Source: Escherichia whittamii
GTDB taxonomy: Bacteria; Pseudomonadota; Gammaproteobacteria; Enterobacterales; Enterobacteriaceae
Length of the DNA: 64,000 nt
Assembly: GCF_014836715.1 (NCBI RefSeq)
Contig: NZ_JACSQI010000006.1
Location: 1-64,000, forward strand
Reading direction: 5' to 3'
The notes below the pieces were generated by a model. It worked only from the letters and a program-made list of their open reading frames with translations. It did no database searches and was not told the DNA's origin. The position numbers and the translations under genes are program-made. Below are positions 52,664 through 64,000 of this stretch, one piece after another (position 1 is the first letter of the stretch; each line of letters begins with the position of its first letter).

Positions 52664-53005
52664 ATGAAAACCTTCATCACCGCACAACAAAAAGCAGAGT
52701 CTGAACACCTTCAGGATACCCGTCGTAACACGCGGATTTGCGCTCGAATTAAAGCCTTTTTTATGGTTTGTGCAGGCGGGAACTCCGTTATGATTACTGA
52801 GTCTCTAAATCTGTATCAGGCCACCGTTGATGATCCTATTTACGACAGTGCTTGTTATTACCATCCTCAACGGGTAAAAAAATGGGCCGAAGCCGCCAAT
52901 AACAAATTTTATTTTTTACTGCCATACAGTCAGAACCTGAATCTGAGAGCGAAAATGTGGAAATTAATTAATGAGCATTTCCGTAACCGCCACTTGCAGA
53001 TATAG
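52664..53005 (+). pseudogene. Remnant of an IS630-family transposase
   Basis: The readable 114 residues join two ends of an IS630-type transposase. The N-terminal part, DTRRNTRICARIKAF followed by ITESLNLYQATVDD, corresponds to the helix-turn-helix region. The C-terminal part, FYFLLPYSQNLNL then MWKLINEHFRN, corresponds to the YLPPYSPNLNPIERLWKVMNEH block. The roughly 230 residues between, including most of the DDE domain, are missing and conserved residues have decayed. No terminal repeats were found. It lies in the pgtP-pgtC gap and points to past mobile DNA there. Confidence 0.8.
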
Positions 53006-53145
53006 TAATGCTGGTTGCTTGCCGAACTAATGATAATTTGCAGATACAGAAACACGTGGCTTGAAGTTCATTGCTTATGTTAACTAATGGATAACGACAT
53101 GGATTACAGCCCAGGAATTTTTCTCTCGATAATGGGATTTTTAAC

Positions 53146-54378
53146 ATGATTCGCATTATACAAAGAGCGCTAATCTGTTGGATTTTATATATCAGCATTG
53201 CCTCAGCGCATGAATTAGTGATTGCTACAACGCTTTCTTCGGAAGCGACAGAGCACATTATCAGTCAATGGCAAAAGCAACCACAGGCAACTGAAATCCG
53301 AACGCTCAACCGAACCAGTGCATCTATTGAGCGCCTGCTGGAAAACCCATTGGGTGAAAATATTGATCTGGTACTGAGTTCATCCCCTATGTTGCTACAG
53401 CGGTTACAAAGTAAAAATCTGCTCCAGCCATTTAATAATCAAATAGAAACAAGTAGAAAGTTAGTACCGGAATCCATTCGTTCAACCACCGTTGCTGTTG
53501 CCATATCGGGCTACGGCATTCTTATCAATGTGGCGCATCTGGAAGACAAAAAAGAACCTGTGCCAACTTCATGGCAGGAATTAAGTAAATCGCGTTATCA
53601 AGGAACGCTATTAATGAGCAGTCCTTCTCGTTCAGATACGACACATCTGATGATTGAAGATCTCCTGCAACAACAAGGATGGACTAGCGGTTGGAGTACA
53701 CTACTGAAAATAGGCGGTAATCTCGCCACCATTTCATCTCGTAGCTTCGGCGTAGCAAATAAGATCAGTACAGGACTGGGGGACGCTGGTCCGGTAATCG
53801 ACAATTACGCTAACGTACTGCTTAATAATTCAACTTTACGTTTCAGCTATTTCCCCAACTCGCGAGCAGCGCCTATGTTTATTGCCATTACAGAAGGCAG
53901 TAATCATCCACAAGAGGCGGGACGTTTTATTAATTTCTTGTTGAGTCCGGAAGGACAGCAAGCACTGAGCGATTCTGATTCAGGGAAATATCCGGTATAT
54001 CCTCTGCCCTCCGGCACTCCACTCGCTGACCAACAAATGCGGTTATTTGCATCTCCTTCTCTTGATTACCCGTTGATCATGCAACGCCAAAAGCTCGTGC
54101 AATTGTTATTTGATAATGCGATTACTTTTCGCCTTAGCGAGCTTCAGAAGAGTTGGAAAGCATTATATGCTGCAGAACATCGACTTAAGCGGACATTGCC
54201 AGAAGTGCGCGCACTATTAACCGCGGTTCCCATTACCCCGCAACAGTCTGTTAATCCTACATATCTGCAGCAATTCGAGCTGCAATCAGGTTTTCGTGAA
54301 GCCCAGATTATGGCATGGCAGCAGTTTTTCCTGCAGCGGCAGCAATTAGTGAATACGCAACTTGAGTCATTAAAGTGA
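53146..54378 (+). CDS. pgtC: Phosphoglycerate regulatory periplasmic protein PgtC
   Basis: 410 aa. The N-terminal hydrophobic segment (about 1-21, ending SASA-type IASA/HE) is a signal peptide, so it is periplasmic. The rest is an iron(III)/2-component substrate-binding-protein fold (ELVIATTLSSEATEHIISQW, SGYGILINVAHLEDKKEPVPTSW). In Salmonella it works with PgtB to sense phosphoglycerate and relieve repression of pgtP. First of pgtC-pgtB-pgtA; its stop overlaps the pgtB GTG by 4 bases (GTGA). Confidence 0.9.
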   Translation: MIRIIQRALICWILYISIASAHELVIATTLSSEATEHIISQWQKQPQATEIRTLNRTSASIERLLENPLGENIDLVLSSSPMLLQRLQSKNLLQPFNNQIETSRKLVPESIRSTTVAVAISGYGILINVAHLEDKKEPVPTSWQELSKSRYQGTLLMSSPSRSDTTHLMIEDLLQQQGWTSGWSTLLKIGGNLATISSRSFGVANKISTGLGDAGPVIDNYANVLLNNSTLRFSYFPNSRAAPMFIAITEGSNHPQEAGRFINFLLSPEGQQALSDSDSGKYPVYPLPSGTPLADQQMRLFASPSLDYPLIMQRQKLVQLLFDNAITFRLSELQKSWKALYAAEHRLKRTLPEVRALLTAVPITPQQSVNPTYLQQFELQSGFREAQIMAWQQFFLQRQQLVNTQLESLK

Positions 54379-56342
54379 AACAATTACATACTATCGGGAC
54401 GAGTTTGCGGCTCGCCTTTGTTTTTAGTGCCGTTCTTACGCTATTCGTTAGCGTCGTTAGCCTTTATTCCTGGCATGAACAAAATTCTCAGGTTCGCTAC
54501 GCACTTGACGATTATTTCCCACGAATTCAGGCTTCATTTCTTTTTGAAGAAAACCTCACGGAATTGGTAAATGAATTCAATGAGCTACAACAGACAACCA
54601 ACACCAATAGCCGCCTTCAGGTAAGAGAACAAATTGAACAACGGCTACAAAAAATTCAGTCAATTAATCCCCATCTTGATTCAGTACATCAAAGTGCGCT
54701 TAACCAACAGGTCGCCAGTAGTCGCAAATTGCTTGGCAATCTCGATAAGGCATTGAATGACCATAATAAGGAAAAAGGAAAACTCGACGTTATATCTTCA
54801 AGAGTTAACTGGTTGCATGACGATTTCAATAATGAACTCAACTCCCTGACTCAGGATTTAAGTTGGCAACAATCATCATTGCTCAATCAACTCAGCCAAC
54901 GGAAAGATCCCCATGAAAACCAGGGGGTGCAAAATGCACTGCAATCTATTCAAAACGAATTACAGCTCGTTTTCGAACTCTCACATATAGAAACTGAAAT
55001 CGTCAGTACCCTAAAGGAGATGATTAACACGCATAACAATGATCCAGAGTCGTTAAGACAACATATTCAATACCTGGATTTTTTGAAACGTAGCATTGAC
55101 GAAAATGTGCGGTCGTTATCTTCTTATTCCAGCACTATCACATTACACCAGACAGTTTATTCCCTGTGGGAACTGGGTACACAGCAAAATTATCTACCCG
55201 GAACTCTGGCCGCCTGGCGGCAGGCTCAACAGACCCTTATGAATACTATCAGGGATAAAGAGCATGTGTTTACGCAAATACGTGGCCAATTAGAAACGCA
55301 ACTGGGTAATAGCCATCAACAGCTACAAACATTCAATCTGCGATTAGAAAAAATAATGCAAATCAGTGGATTACTGATTTTTGCAGCTATGGCGACGGCC
55401 TTGCTGTTCGTTATTCTGGTAAATTATTTCTACATTCGGCCAAGAATGATCCGCCGTTTTCGCTTACTGAATGATGCCGTCGTCAAATTAAGTAACGGTG
55501 AACTCGATGCAGATATTCCAGTCTCCGGTAATGATGAGCTTGGGAGAATTGCCAACCTACTCCGCCAAACGATAGCGCAAATTAATCAGCAGCAACATCA
55601 ACTGGGGCAGGAAATCTGCGATCGAATTGCGACAGAGAAAAATCTGCGAACAGCACAAAGTGAATTGATCCAAACCGCCAAACTGGCCGTGGTTGGACAG
55701 ACAATGACAACACTGGCACATGAAATTAATCAACCGCTTAATGCATTATCTATGTACCTGTTCAGTGCCAATCGCGCTATAGAGCAACAAGACGTTGGTT
55801 TGGCTAAAAACTATATTGTTACGATGCGATCGCTGGTTGAACGCATGGATAATATCGTTAAACGACTGCGAAACTTCGCGCGCCGCCGCGATAGTGAACT
55901 CGTGGGTGGGGCAATTAATTTACAGCAGGTAATTTATTCATCCTGGGAGCTTCTGGTATTAAAACATCGACCACTGAAAGCATCTCTTCACTACCCGGAT
56001 AATTTTCCTGCTGTTTATGGCGACGATGTTTTGATTCAGCAAGTTTTAGTTAATTTATTTACGAATGCCCTGGAAGCCAGTCTGGAAGAACCGCCCACAA
56101 TAACCATCAACTTTGAAGAAGAAGACACCACGTTAACGCTCTATATTGCTGATAACGGAAAAGGCTGGCCAGTACTTCTGGCTGATCGACTATTAACGCC
56201 GTTTACGACTGACAAAGCTGTAGGTTTGGGTATTGGTCTTTCAATTAGTCATTCTATTATGCGTCAGTGCCAGGGAGAGCTATATATCGCGTCTACTCTC
56301 GACCGCCATGCGCTGGTTATTCTATGTTTCAGGAAACTTTAA
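54375..56342 (+). CDS. pgtB: Phosphoglycerate-responsive sensor histidine kinase PgtB
   Basis: 655 aa with a GTG start overlapping the pgtC stop. Membrane helices lie near residues 13-30 and about 330-350 around a large periplasmic helical domain (30-330), then a HAMP linker. The phosphoacceptor His449 is in LAHEINQPLNAL. The ATPase boxes are LVNLFTNALEAS (N), IADNGKGWP (G1), PFTTDKAVGLGIGLSIS (F/G2). It should respond through PgtC and phosphorylate PgtA. Confidence 0.92.
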   Translation: MKQLHTIGTSLRLAFVFSAVLTLFVSVVSLYSWHEQNSQVRYALDDYFPRIQASFLFEENLTELVNEFNELQQTTNTNSRLQVREQIEQRLQKIQSINPHLDSVHQSALNQQVASSRKLLGNLDKALNDHNKEKGKLDVISSRVNWLHDDFNNELNSLTQDLSWQQSSLLNQLSQRKDPHENQGVQNALQSIQNELQLVFELSHIETEIVSTLKEMINTHNNDPESLRQHIQYLDFLKRSIDENVRSLSSYSSTITLHQTVYSLWELGTQQNYLPGTLAAWRQAQQTLMNTIRDKEHVFTQIRGQLETQLGNSHQQLQTFNLRLEKIMQISGLLIFAAMATALLFVILVNYFYIRPRMIRRFRLLNDAVVKLSNGELDADIPVSGNDELGRIANLLRQTIAQINQQQHQLGQEICDRIATEKNLRTAQSELIQTAKLAVVGQTMTTLAHEINQPLNALSMYLFSANRAIEQQDVGLAKNYIVTMRSLVERMDNIVKRLRNFARRRDSELVGGAINLQQVIYSSWELLVLKHRPLKASLHYPDNFPAVYGDDVLIQQVLVNLFTNALEASLEEPPTITINFEEEDTTLTLYIADNGKGWPVLLADRLLTPFTTDKAVGLGIGLSISHSIMRQCQGELYIASTLDRHALVILCFRKL

Positions 56343-56344
56343 GC

Positions 56345-57607
56345 ATGACAAATACAACTCCAACAATACTGCTCATTGATGACGACAATGATGTTCTGCA
56401 AGCCTACAGTTCTCTCTTACAACAAGAGGGTTATGCAGTATGTACCTGTAGCAACCCTTCAGAAGCTCTGCAATTGCTGCAAGATACCTGGGAAGGAATC
56501 GTGGTATGCGACGTCTGCATGCCAGATATTTCAGGCATTATGCTGCTGGAAAAAATAATGCTGATTGATCCCAATCTTCCCATACTGATGATCACCGGCC
56601 ACGGCGATGTCCCAATGGCCGTTGAAGCGGTAAAAAAAGGAGCGTGGGATTTCCTGCAAAAACCGATCAATCCGGAACAATTTTTATCGCTTATCGAAAA
56701 AGCGCTGGCAGAGCGTGGAGATTATCTGGAACAAAAAAAATGGCGACGAGCGCAATTTAATCGACACTTAATCGGTAACAGTGGCTGGGTTCGTCAGACT
56801 CGCCAACAGCTTGAAACTCTGGCAGAAACCGATCTTCCCGTCTGCTTTTATGGCGAGCCAGGAACCGGTAGAACATTAGCCGCCCATTATCTTCACCAAT
56901 TTAGTTCTCGCAAGGAAAGACCTTTAATTGAACGCACACTCAGCGCCAATAGTCAGCAACCGCTGGAAGAATGGGTGGAAGAAGCAAAAGGTGGCACGCT
57001 GTTATTAAAAGAACTTGAATATTTAACGCAAGAAAATCAACGCCTCTTGGTTCAACTCCAGGAACGCCCTCAGGATCGGTCGTTTCGTCTGATTGTTGTT
57101 AATCAGAGCCCTCTGGCTGCACTTGCCGCCACACAAAAAATTATTCCCGCATTGTATTTTCTTTTTTCACTCACCCACATCGAATGCCCACCGCTAAGTC
57201 AACGCCCGGGGGATATTGAACCTATTTTTCACCACTATCTGACACTCACCTGTAAACGACTAAATCGCCAACAACCGCTGCTGGGGAAAACGTTTTATAA
57301 GCGACTGATGGCGCGAACCTGGCCAGGTAATATCATTGAATTAATAAATGCAGCAGAATTGGTGGCTGTGGGTGTTTTAATGCTGGACGATTCAGTCAGT
57401 TTGCAGATGATGGATGCTGATCCAACACCACTTGATGAACGTGTAGAAAGTTATGAAAGACAAATAATTATTGATGCACTCAACTTCTTCCAGGGACGTA
57501 TCAACGACGTCGCCGATTACTTTCAGATCCCCAGAAAAAAACTGTATTTGCGCATGAAAAAATACGGTATTGATAAAATGGATTTTCGCGATGTAAAAGA
57601 AAGATAA
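56345..57607 (+). CDS. pgtA: Response regulator PgtA, NtrC-like but with degenerate AAA domain
   Basis: 420 aa. The receiver domain (1-120) has phosphoacceptor Asp56 in VVCDVCMPD. The AAA domain (about 140-350) retains a Walker A-like YGEPGTGRTLAA and a GGTLLLKELE region. It lacks a recognisable GAFTGA loop needed to contact sigma-54. The C-terminal Fis-type helix-turn-helix is at about 370-415 (INDVADYFQIPRKKLYLRMKKYG). It follows pgtB by 2 bp and ends at a bidirectional terminator. Confidence 0.9.
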   Translation: MTNTTPTILLIDDDNDVLQAYSSLLQQEGYAVCTCSNPSEALQLLQDTWEGIVVCDVCMPDISGIMLLEKIMLIDPNLPILMITGHGDVPMAVEAVKKGAWDFLQKPINPEQFLSLIEKALAERGDYLEQKKWRRAQFNRHLIGNSGWVRQTRQQLETLAETDLPVCFYGEPGTGRTLAAHYLHQFSSRKERPLIERTLSANSQQPLEEWVEEAKGGTLLLKELEYLTQENQRLLVQLQERPQDRSFRLIVVNQSPLAALAATQKIIPALYFLFSLTHIECPPLSQRPGDIEPIFHHYLTLTCKRLNRQQPLLGKTFYKRLMARTWPGNIIELINAAELVAVGVLMLDDSVSLQMMDADPTPLDERVESYERQIIIDALNFFQGRINDVADYFQIPRKKLYLRMKKYGIDKMDFRDVKER

Positions 57608-57646
57608 AAATCCAATACGTTATCCTGCTAATGAAAGTTTTCAGGC

Positions 57647-57677
57647 ACAAAAAAAGCGCCGTTCGGCGCTTTTTTCG
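57647..57677. terminator. Bidirectional terminator between pgtA and rpmE
   Basis: AAAAAAGCGCC / GGCGCTTTTTT with a 4-nt loop, giving T-runs on both strands for the convergent pgtA and rpmE genes. Confidence 0.93.
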
Positions 57678-57688
57678 GAAATCCGGTC

Positions 57689-57940
<252 letters not shown>

Positions 57941-57975
57941 CTAACGCCAGACACCACGCGATGTTTAAAGTATAG

Positions 57976-60303
<2,328 letters not shown>

Positions 60304-60362
60304 ACCGCTTACGATGCGAGGCGGATCGAAAAATTAAATATTCATCACACTTTTCATGAAAA

Positions 60363-60384
60363 TTCTGTAACCGTTTTCACGCGC
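60363..60384. promoter_or_regulatory. Likely CRP site in the cytR promoter
   Basis: TGTAA-CCGTTT-TCACG (60366-60381) matches 8 of 10 CRP half-site bases and lies 78 bp before cytR. CytR promoters are classically co-controlled by CRP and CytR. Strength is inferred from the match. Confidence 0.55.
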
Positions 60385-60458
60385 TATCTGCTAAAAATGT
60401 TGCCGATGTGAAGTAAACATGGATGTAGTACGCCTGACGTGCCAGGCGAGGAGTGAGT

Positions 60459-61484
60459 GTGAAAGCGAAGAAGCAGGAAACTGCCGCAACAATGAAAGAC
60501 GTTGCCCTGAAGGCAAAAGTCTCTACAGCGACCGTCTCCCGAGCATTAATGAATCCAGATAAAGTCTCCCAGGCCACCCGTAATCGGGTTGAAAAAGCGG
60601 CCCGGGAAGTGGGTTATTTACCGCAGCCAATGGGGCGTAACGCAAAGCGTAATGAATCCCGAACGATTCTGGTGATTGTCCCGGATATCTGCGACCCCTT
60701 CTTTAGTGAAATTATTCGCGGTATCGAAGTCACGGCGGCAAGTCATGGATATCTGGTACTGATTGGCGACTGCGCGCACCAAAATCAGCAGGAAAAGACC
60801 TTTATCGACTTGATAATCACCAAACAAATTGATGGCATGTTGCTGCTTGGCTCAAGGCTGCCGTTTGATGCCAGTATTGAGGAGCAACGTAATCTGCCGC
60901 CGATGGTGATGGCGAACGAATTCGCACCAGAGCTGGAACTGCCTACGGTTCATATCGACAACCTGACCGCTGCCTTTGATGCCGTAAATTATCTGTATGA
61001 ACAAGGACATAAACTGATTGGCTGCATTGCCGGCCCCGAAGAGATGCCATTGTGTCACTACCGTCTACAAGGCTACGTTCAGGCGCTGCGTCGCTGCGGC
61101 ATTATGGTTGATCCGCAATATATCGCCCGGGGCGACTTCACCTTCGAAGCCGGAAGTAAAGCCATGCAACAGCTGCTCGACCTTCCGCAACCGCCAACTG
61201 CCGTTTTCTGTCATAGCGATGTAATGGCGCTTGGCGCACTTTCTCAGGCGAAACGCCAGGGGCTGAAAGTCCCTGACGACCTTTCCATAATCGGTTTTGA
61301 CAACATCGACCTGACGCAATTTTGTGATCCGCCGCTGACCACCATTGCACAGCCGCGCTACGAAATTGGTCGGGAAGCTATGTTGTTACTGCTTGATCAA
61401 ATGCAGGGACAAACGGTCGGAAGCGGCTCACGTTTAATGGACTGCGAGCTTATTATCCGTGGATCGACGCGCACGTTATCTTAA
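60459..61484 (+). CDS. cytR: Cytidine/nucleoside regulator CytR
   Basis: LacI-family repressor of nucleoside uptake and catabolism (deo, udp, cdd, nupG) that acts with CRP. A GTG start at 60459 gives 341 aa. The earlier GTG (60453) lies within the ribosome site GAGGAG. HTH is at residues 12-55 (MKDVALKAKVSTATVSRALMN), followed by the cytidine-binding periplasmic-type domain. Confidence 0.96.
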   Translation: MKAKKQETAATMKDVALKAKVSTATVSRALMNPDKVSQATRNRVEKAAREVGYLPQPMGRNAKRNESRTILVIVPDICDPFFSEIIRGIEVTAASHGYLVLIGDCAHQNQQEKTFIDLIITKQIDGMLLLGSRLPFDASIEEQRNLPPMVMANEFAPELELPTVHIDNLTAAFDAVNYLYEQGHKLIGCIAGPEEMPLCHYRLQGYVQALRRCGIMVDPQYIARGDFTFEAGSKAMQQLLDLPQPPTAVFCHSDVMALGALSQAKRQGLKVPDDLSIIGFDNIDLTQFCDPPLTTIAQPRYEIGREAMLLLLDQMQGQTVGSGSRLMDCELIIRGSTRTLS

Positions 61485-61575
61485 AGTAAACCTTTAAGGC
61501 TTCCGTGACTGGTCAAAGGCCCGCCGCTTAAGTAACATGGCGGGCTGACGAACGAATAAATACAGCGAAACGATA

Positions 61576-62535
61576 GTGGCACAACGAGATTATGTACGCC
61601 GCAGCCAACCGGCACCTTCGCGGCGAAAAAAGAGCACCTCACGGAAAAAGCAACGAAATATGCCTGCGGTTTCTCCCGCAATGGTCGCTATTGCTGCAGC
61701 CGTTCTTGTGACCTTTATCGGGGGTCTGTACTTCATTACGCATCACAAGAAAGAAGAGTCTGCGACGCTGCAAAGCCAGAAAGTGACCGGAAACGGACTA
61801 CCTCCGAAACCGGAAGAACGTTGGCGCTACATTAAAGAGCTGGAAAGTCGCCAGCCGGGCGTACGTGCGCCAACAGAACCGTCTGCTGGCGGCGAAGTGA
61901 AAACGCCGGATCAGCTGACTCCAGAGCAGCGCCAGCTTCTTGAACAAATGCAGGCTGATATGCGTCAGCAACCAACGCAGCTTGCCGAAGTCCCGTGGAA
62001 TGAGCAGACGCCGGAACAGCGCCAACAAACGCTGCAACGCCAGCGTCAGGCGCAGCAGTTAGCGGAACAGCAACGTCAGGCACAGCCGCCACGTGCATCT
62101 GAACAAAGCTGGCAGCAACAGACGCGTACGTCGCAAGCTGCGCCAGTACAATCGCAACCGCGCCAGTCTAAACCGGCTTCTACCCAGCAACCGTATCAGG
62201 ATCTGCTGCAAACGCCTGCGCATACTACCTCGCAGCCGAAGCCACAGCAGGCCGCACCAGTAGCACGCGCGGTTGAAGCGCCGAAACCAACAGCGGAGAA
62301 GAAAGATGAACGTCGCTGGATGGTACAGTGCGGTTCATTTAAAGGTGCTGAACAGGCTGAGACTGTCCGTGCGCAGTTGGCTTTCGAAGGCTTTGACTCG
62401 AAAATTACCACCAACAATGGCTGGAATCGTGTGGTCATCGGGCCGGTGAAAGGCAAAGAGAACGCTGACAGCACCCTCAATCGTTTGAAGATGGCAGGCC
62501 ATACAAACTGCATTCGGCTCGCCACCGGGGGTTGA
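61576..62535 (+). CDS. ftsN: Essential cell division protein FtsN
   Basis: 319 aa with GTG start. A short cytoplasmic basic region (1-33) precedes one membrane helix (about 34-53). A long Gln/Pro-rich periplasmic linker (about 60-240) follows, and the C-terminal SPOR domain (about 243-319, RRWMVQCGSFKGAEQAE) binds denuded septal glycan. FtsN triggers constriction. Its stop codon lies inside the -35 of the hslVU heat-shock promoter. Confidence 0.97.
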   Translation: MAQRDYVRRSQPAPSRRKKSTSRKKQRNMPAVSPAMVAIAAAVLVTFIGGLYFITHHKKEESATLQSQKVTGNGLPPKPEERWRYIKELESRQPGVRAPTEPSAGGEVKTPDQLTPEQRQLLEQMQADMRQQPTQLAEVPWNEQTPEQRQQTLQRQRQAQQLAEQQRQAQPPRASEQSWQQQTRTSQAAPVQSQPRQSKPASTQQPYQDLLQTPAHTTSQPKPQQAAPVARAVEAPKPTAEKKDERRWMVQCGSFKGAEQAETVRAQLAFEGFDSKITTNNGWNRVVIGPVKGKENADSTLNRLKMAGHTNCIRLATGG

Positions 62536-62559
62536 AACCCTCAAAATCTCCCCCATCTA
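62531..62559 (+). promoter_or_regulatory. Sigma-32 (heat-shock) promoter of hslVU
   Basis: GTTGAAA (62531-62537) and CCCCATCTA (62551-62559) are 13 bp apart, fitting the sigma-32 consensus CTTGAAA-N13-CCCCATnT. This agrees with heat induction of hslVU. The -35 overlaps the ftsN stop codon. Confidence 0.85.
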
Positions 62560-62571
62560 TACTTTCATTAT

Positions 62572-62593
62572 GCCCCGTACAATTGTGCGGGGC
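62572..62593 (+). promoter_or_regulatory. Stem-loop in the hslV leader
   Basis: GCCCCG / CGGGGC stem around a palindromic CAATTG core, between promoter and hslV start. A leader stem-loop of this kind has been reported to stabilise the hslVU message. Confidence 0.75.
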
Positions 62594-62627
62594 TTGAATT
62601 CTGTATTCCTAACCAAGGGGTCTGCTC

Positions 62628-63158
62628 GTGACAACTATAGTAAGCGTACGCCGTAATGGCCACGTAGTAATCGCCGGTGATGGTCAGGCCACACTGGGTA
62701 ACACTGTAATGAAAGGCAACGTTAAAAAAGTTCGCCGCCTGTATAACGATAAAGTGATCGCAGGCTTTGCCGGCGGCACGGCGGATGCCTTCACGCTGTT
62801 CGAACTGTTTGAACGTAAACTGGAAATGCATCAGGGCCATCTGGTTAAAGCAGCGGTTGAGCTGGCAAAAGACTGGCGTACTGATCGCATGTTGCGCAAA
62901 CTTGAAGCACTGCTGGCGGTCGCAGACGAAACTGCATCGCTTATCATCACTGGTAACGGTGACGTGGTACAGCCAGAAAATGATCTTATTGCTATCGGCT
63001 CCGGCGGCCCTTACGCCCAGGCTGCGGCACGCGCTCTGTTAGAAAACACAGAACTTAGCGCCCGTGAAATTGCTGAAAAGGCGTTGGATATTGCAGGCGA
63101 TATTTGCATCTATACCAACCATTTCCATACCATCGAAGAATTAAGCTACAAAGCGTAA
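62628..63158 (+). CDS. hslV: ATP-dependent protease proteolytic subunit HslV
   Basis: 176 aa, the proteasome-like peptidase partner of HslU. GTG start, then the catalytic Thr2 exposed after Met removal ([19 protein letters not shown]). HslV forms two stacked hexamers and degrades SulA, RpoH and misfolded proteins. The gene is followed 9 bp later by hslU. Confidence 0.98.
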
Positions 63159-63167
63159 GGATCTCCC

Positions 63168-64000
63168 ATGTCTGAAATGACCCCACGCGAAATCGTCAGC
63201 GAACTTGATAAGCACATCATCGGCCAGGATAACGCCAAGCGTTCCGTGGCGATTGCACTGCGTAACCGCTGGCGCCGCATGCAGCTCAACGAAGAGTTGC
63301 GCCATGAAGTGACCCCGAAAAACATTCTGATGATCGGCCCGACCGGCGTCGGTAAAACTGAAATCGCCCGTCGTCTGGCTAAACTGGCGAACGCGCCGTT
63401 CATCAAAGTTGAAGCGACCAAATTCACCGAAGTCGGTTATGTAGGTAAAGAAGTCGATTCTATTATCCGCGACCTGACCGATGCCGCAGTGAAAATGGTG
63501 CGTGTACAAGCTATCGAGAAAAACCGTTATCGCGCTGAAGAACTGGCAGAAGAACGTATTCTCGACGTGCTGATCCCACCGGCTAAAAACAACTGGGGAC
63601 AGACCGAACAGCAGCAGGAACCGTCCGCTGCTCGTCAGGCATTCCGCAAAAAACTGCGTGAAGGCCAGCTCGATGACAAAGAAATCGAGATCGATCTTGC
63701 CGCAGCACCGATGGGCGTTGAAATTATGGCGCCTCCGGGAATGGAAGAGATGACCAGCCAGCTGCAGTCTATGTTCCAGAATCTGGGCGGCCAGAAGCAA
63801 AAAGCACGTAAGCTGAAAATCAAAGACGCCATGAAGCTGCTGATTGAAGAAGAAGCGGCGAAGCTGGTGAATCCGGAAGAACTGAAGCAAGACGCTATCG
63901 ATGCCGTTGAACAGCACGGGATCGTGTTTATCGACGAAATCGACAAAATCTGTAAGCGCGGCGAATCCTCCGGCCCGGACGTTTCTCGTGAAGGCGTTCA
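63168..64000 (+). CDS. hslU: ATP-dependent protease ATPase subunit HslU (5' part)
   Basis: The window holds the first 277 codons of about 443. AAA+ unfoldase with Walker [12 protein letters not shown] near residue 60, the pore motif GYVGKEVD, and the Walker [11 protein letters not shown] near residue 254. The I-domain lies between (about 110-240). The start ATG at 63168 gives [13 protein letters not shown]. The gene runs off the right edge. Confidence 0.97.

Noticed and set aside
63141-63917. 258-codon open frame opposite hslU
   Set aside because: It lies fully antisense to a highly conserved gene and reads as the mirror of its codon pattern.

Overview
The window is a chromosomal segment of an Escherichia coli-type enterobacterium. 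Gene order (murI, btuB, trmA, yijD, fabR, sthA, oxyR, argH/B/C, argE, ppc, eptC, yijO, the frw/pfl/ptsA cluster, fsaB, gldA, yijF, yijE, katG, metF, metL, metB, metJ, yiiX, rpmE, priA, cytR, ftsN, hslV, hslU) is the K-12 backbone read in reverse. Protein lengths and most residues match K-12 as I remember them. It is not K-12: four blocks that I do not know from K-12 interrupt this backbone. Phylogroup B2/D-like E. coli or a close Escherichia relative is plausible, but this cannot be settled from the window alone.

Layout. (1) 1-5255: the rrnB P1 promoter lies at the left edge (minus strand), followed by murI, btuB with its cobalamin riboswitch, trmA, yijD and fabR. (2) 5362-7887, block A: a metabolite:H+ symporter-type MFS carrier and an M20 amidohydrolase lie between fabR and sthA. 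(3) 8217-10721: sthA, oxyR and the OxyS small RNA. (4) 10769-13350, block B: an ACS-type MFS carrier and an RspA-like sugar-acid dehydratase. (5) 13751-19235: argH-argB-argC, diverging from argE across ARG boxes, then a five-unit, 123-bp-period BIME (REP) array. (6) 19236-24867: ppc, eptC, yijO. (7) 24854-34404: the anaerobic-style PTS/glycyl-radical cluster frwD-pflC-pflD-frwB-frwC facing ptsA-fsaB-gldA. (8) 34690-39917: yijF, yijE, katG, metF. (9) 40331-45910, block C: a glucose-family PTS EIICB gene behind a double LacI-type operator, its LacI-family regulator, a periplasmic 5'-nucleotidase behind a consensus CRP site, and a zinc-ribbon protein with transposase-like features. (10) 45874-50857: metL, metB, metJ, yiiX. 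(11) 50890-57607, block D: the phosphoglycerate transport system pgtP / pgtC-pgtB-pgtA with a decayed IS630-family transposase in the divergent gap. (12) 57689-64000: rpmE, priA, cytR, ftsN, hslV and the first part of hslU.

How the parts work together. The backbone carries arginine synthesis (argCBH/argE, ArgR operators), methionine synthesis (metF, metBL, MetJ and met boxes), peroxide defence (oxyR, OxyS, katG), B12 uptake, and an envelope/cell-division/proteostasis end (ftsN, hslVU with a sigma-32 promoter). The four extra blocks are each a transporter plus a catabolic or regulatory partner, so the strain differs from K-12 here mainly in nutrient scavenging. REP/BIME elements mark many of the intergenic boundaries. 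The best candidate for an undescribed system is block C, with its self-contained operator/regulator logic and the unexplained zinc-ribbon protein.
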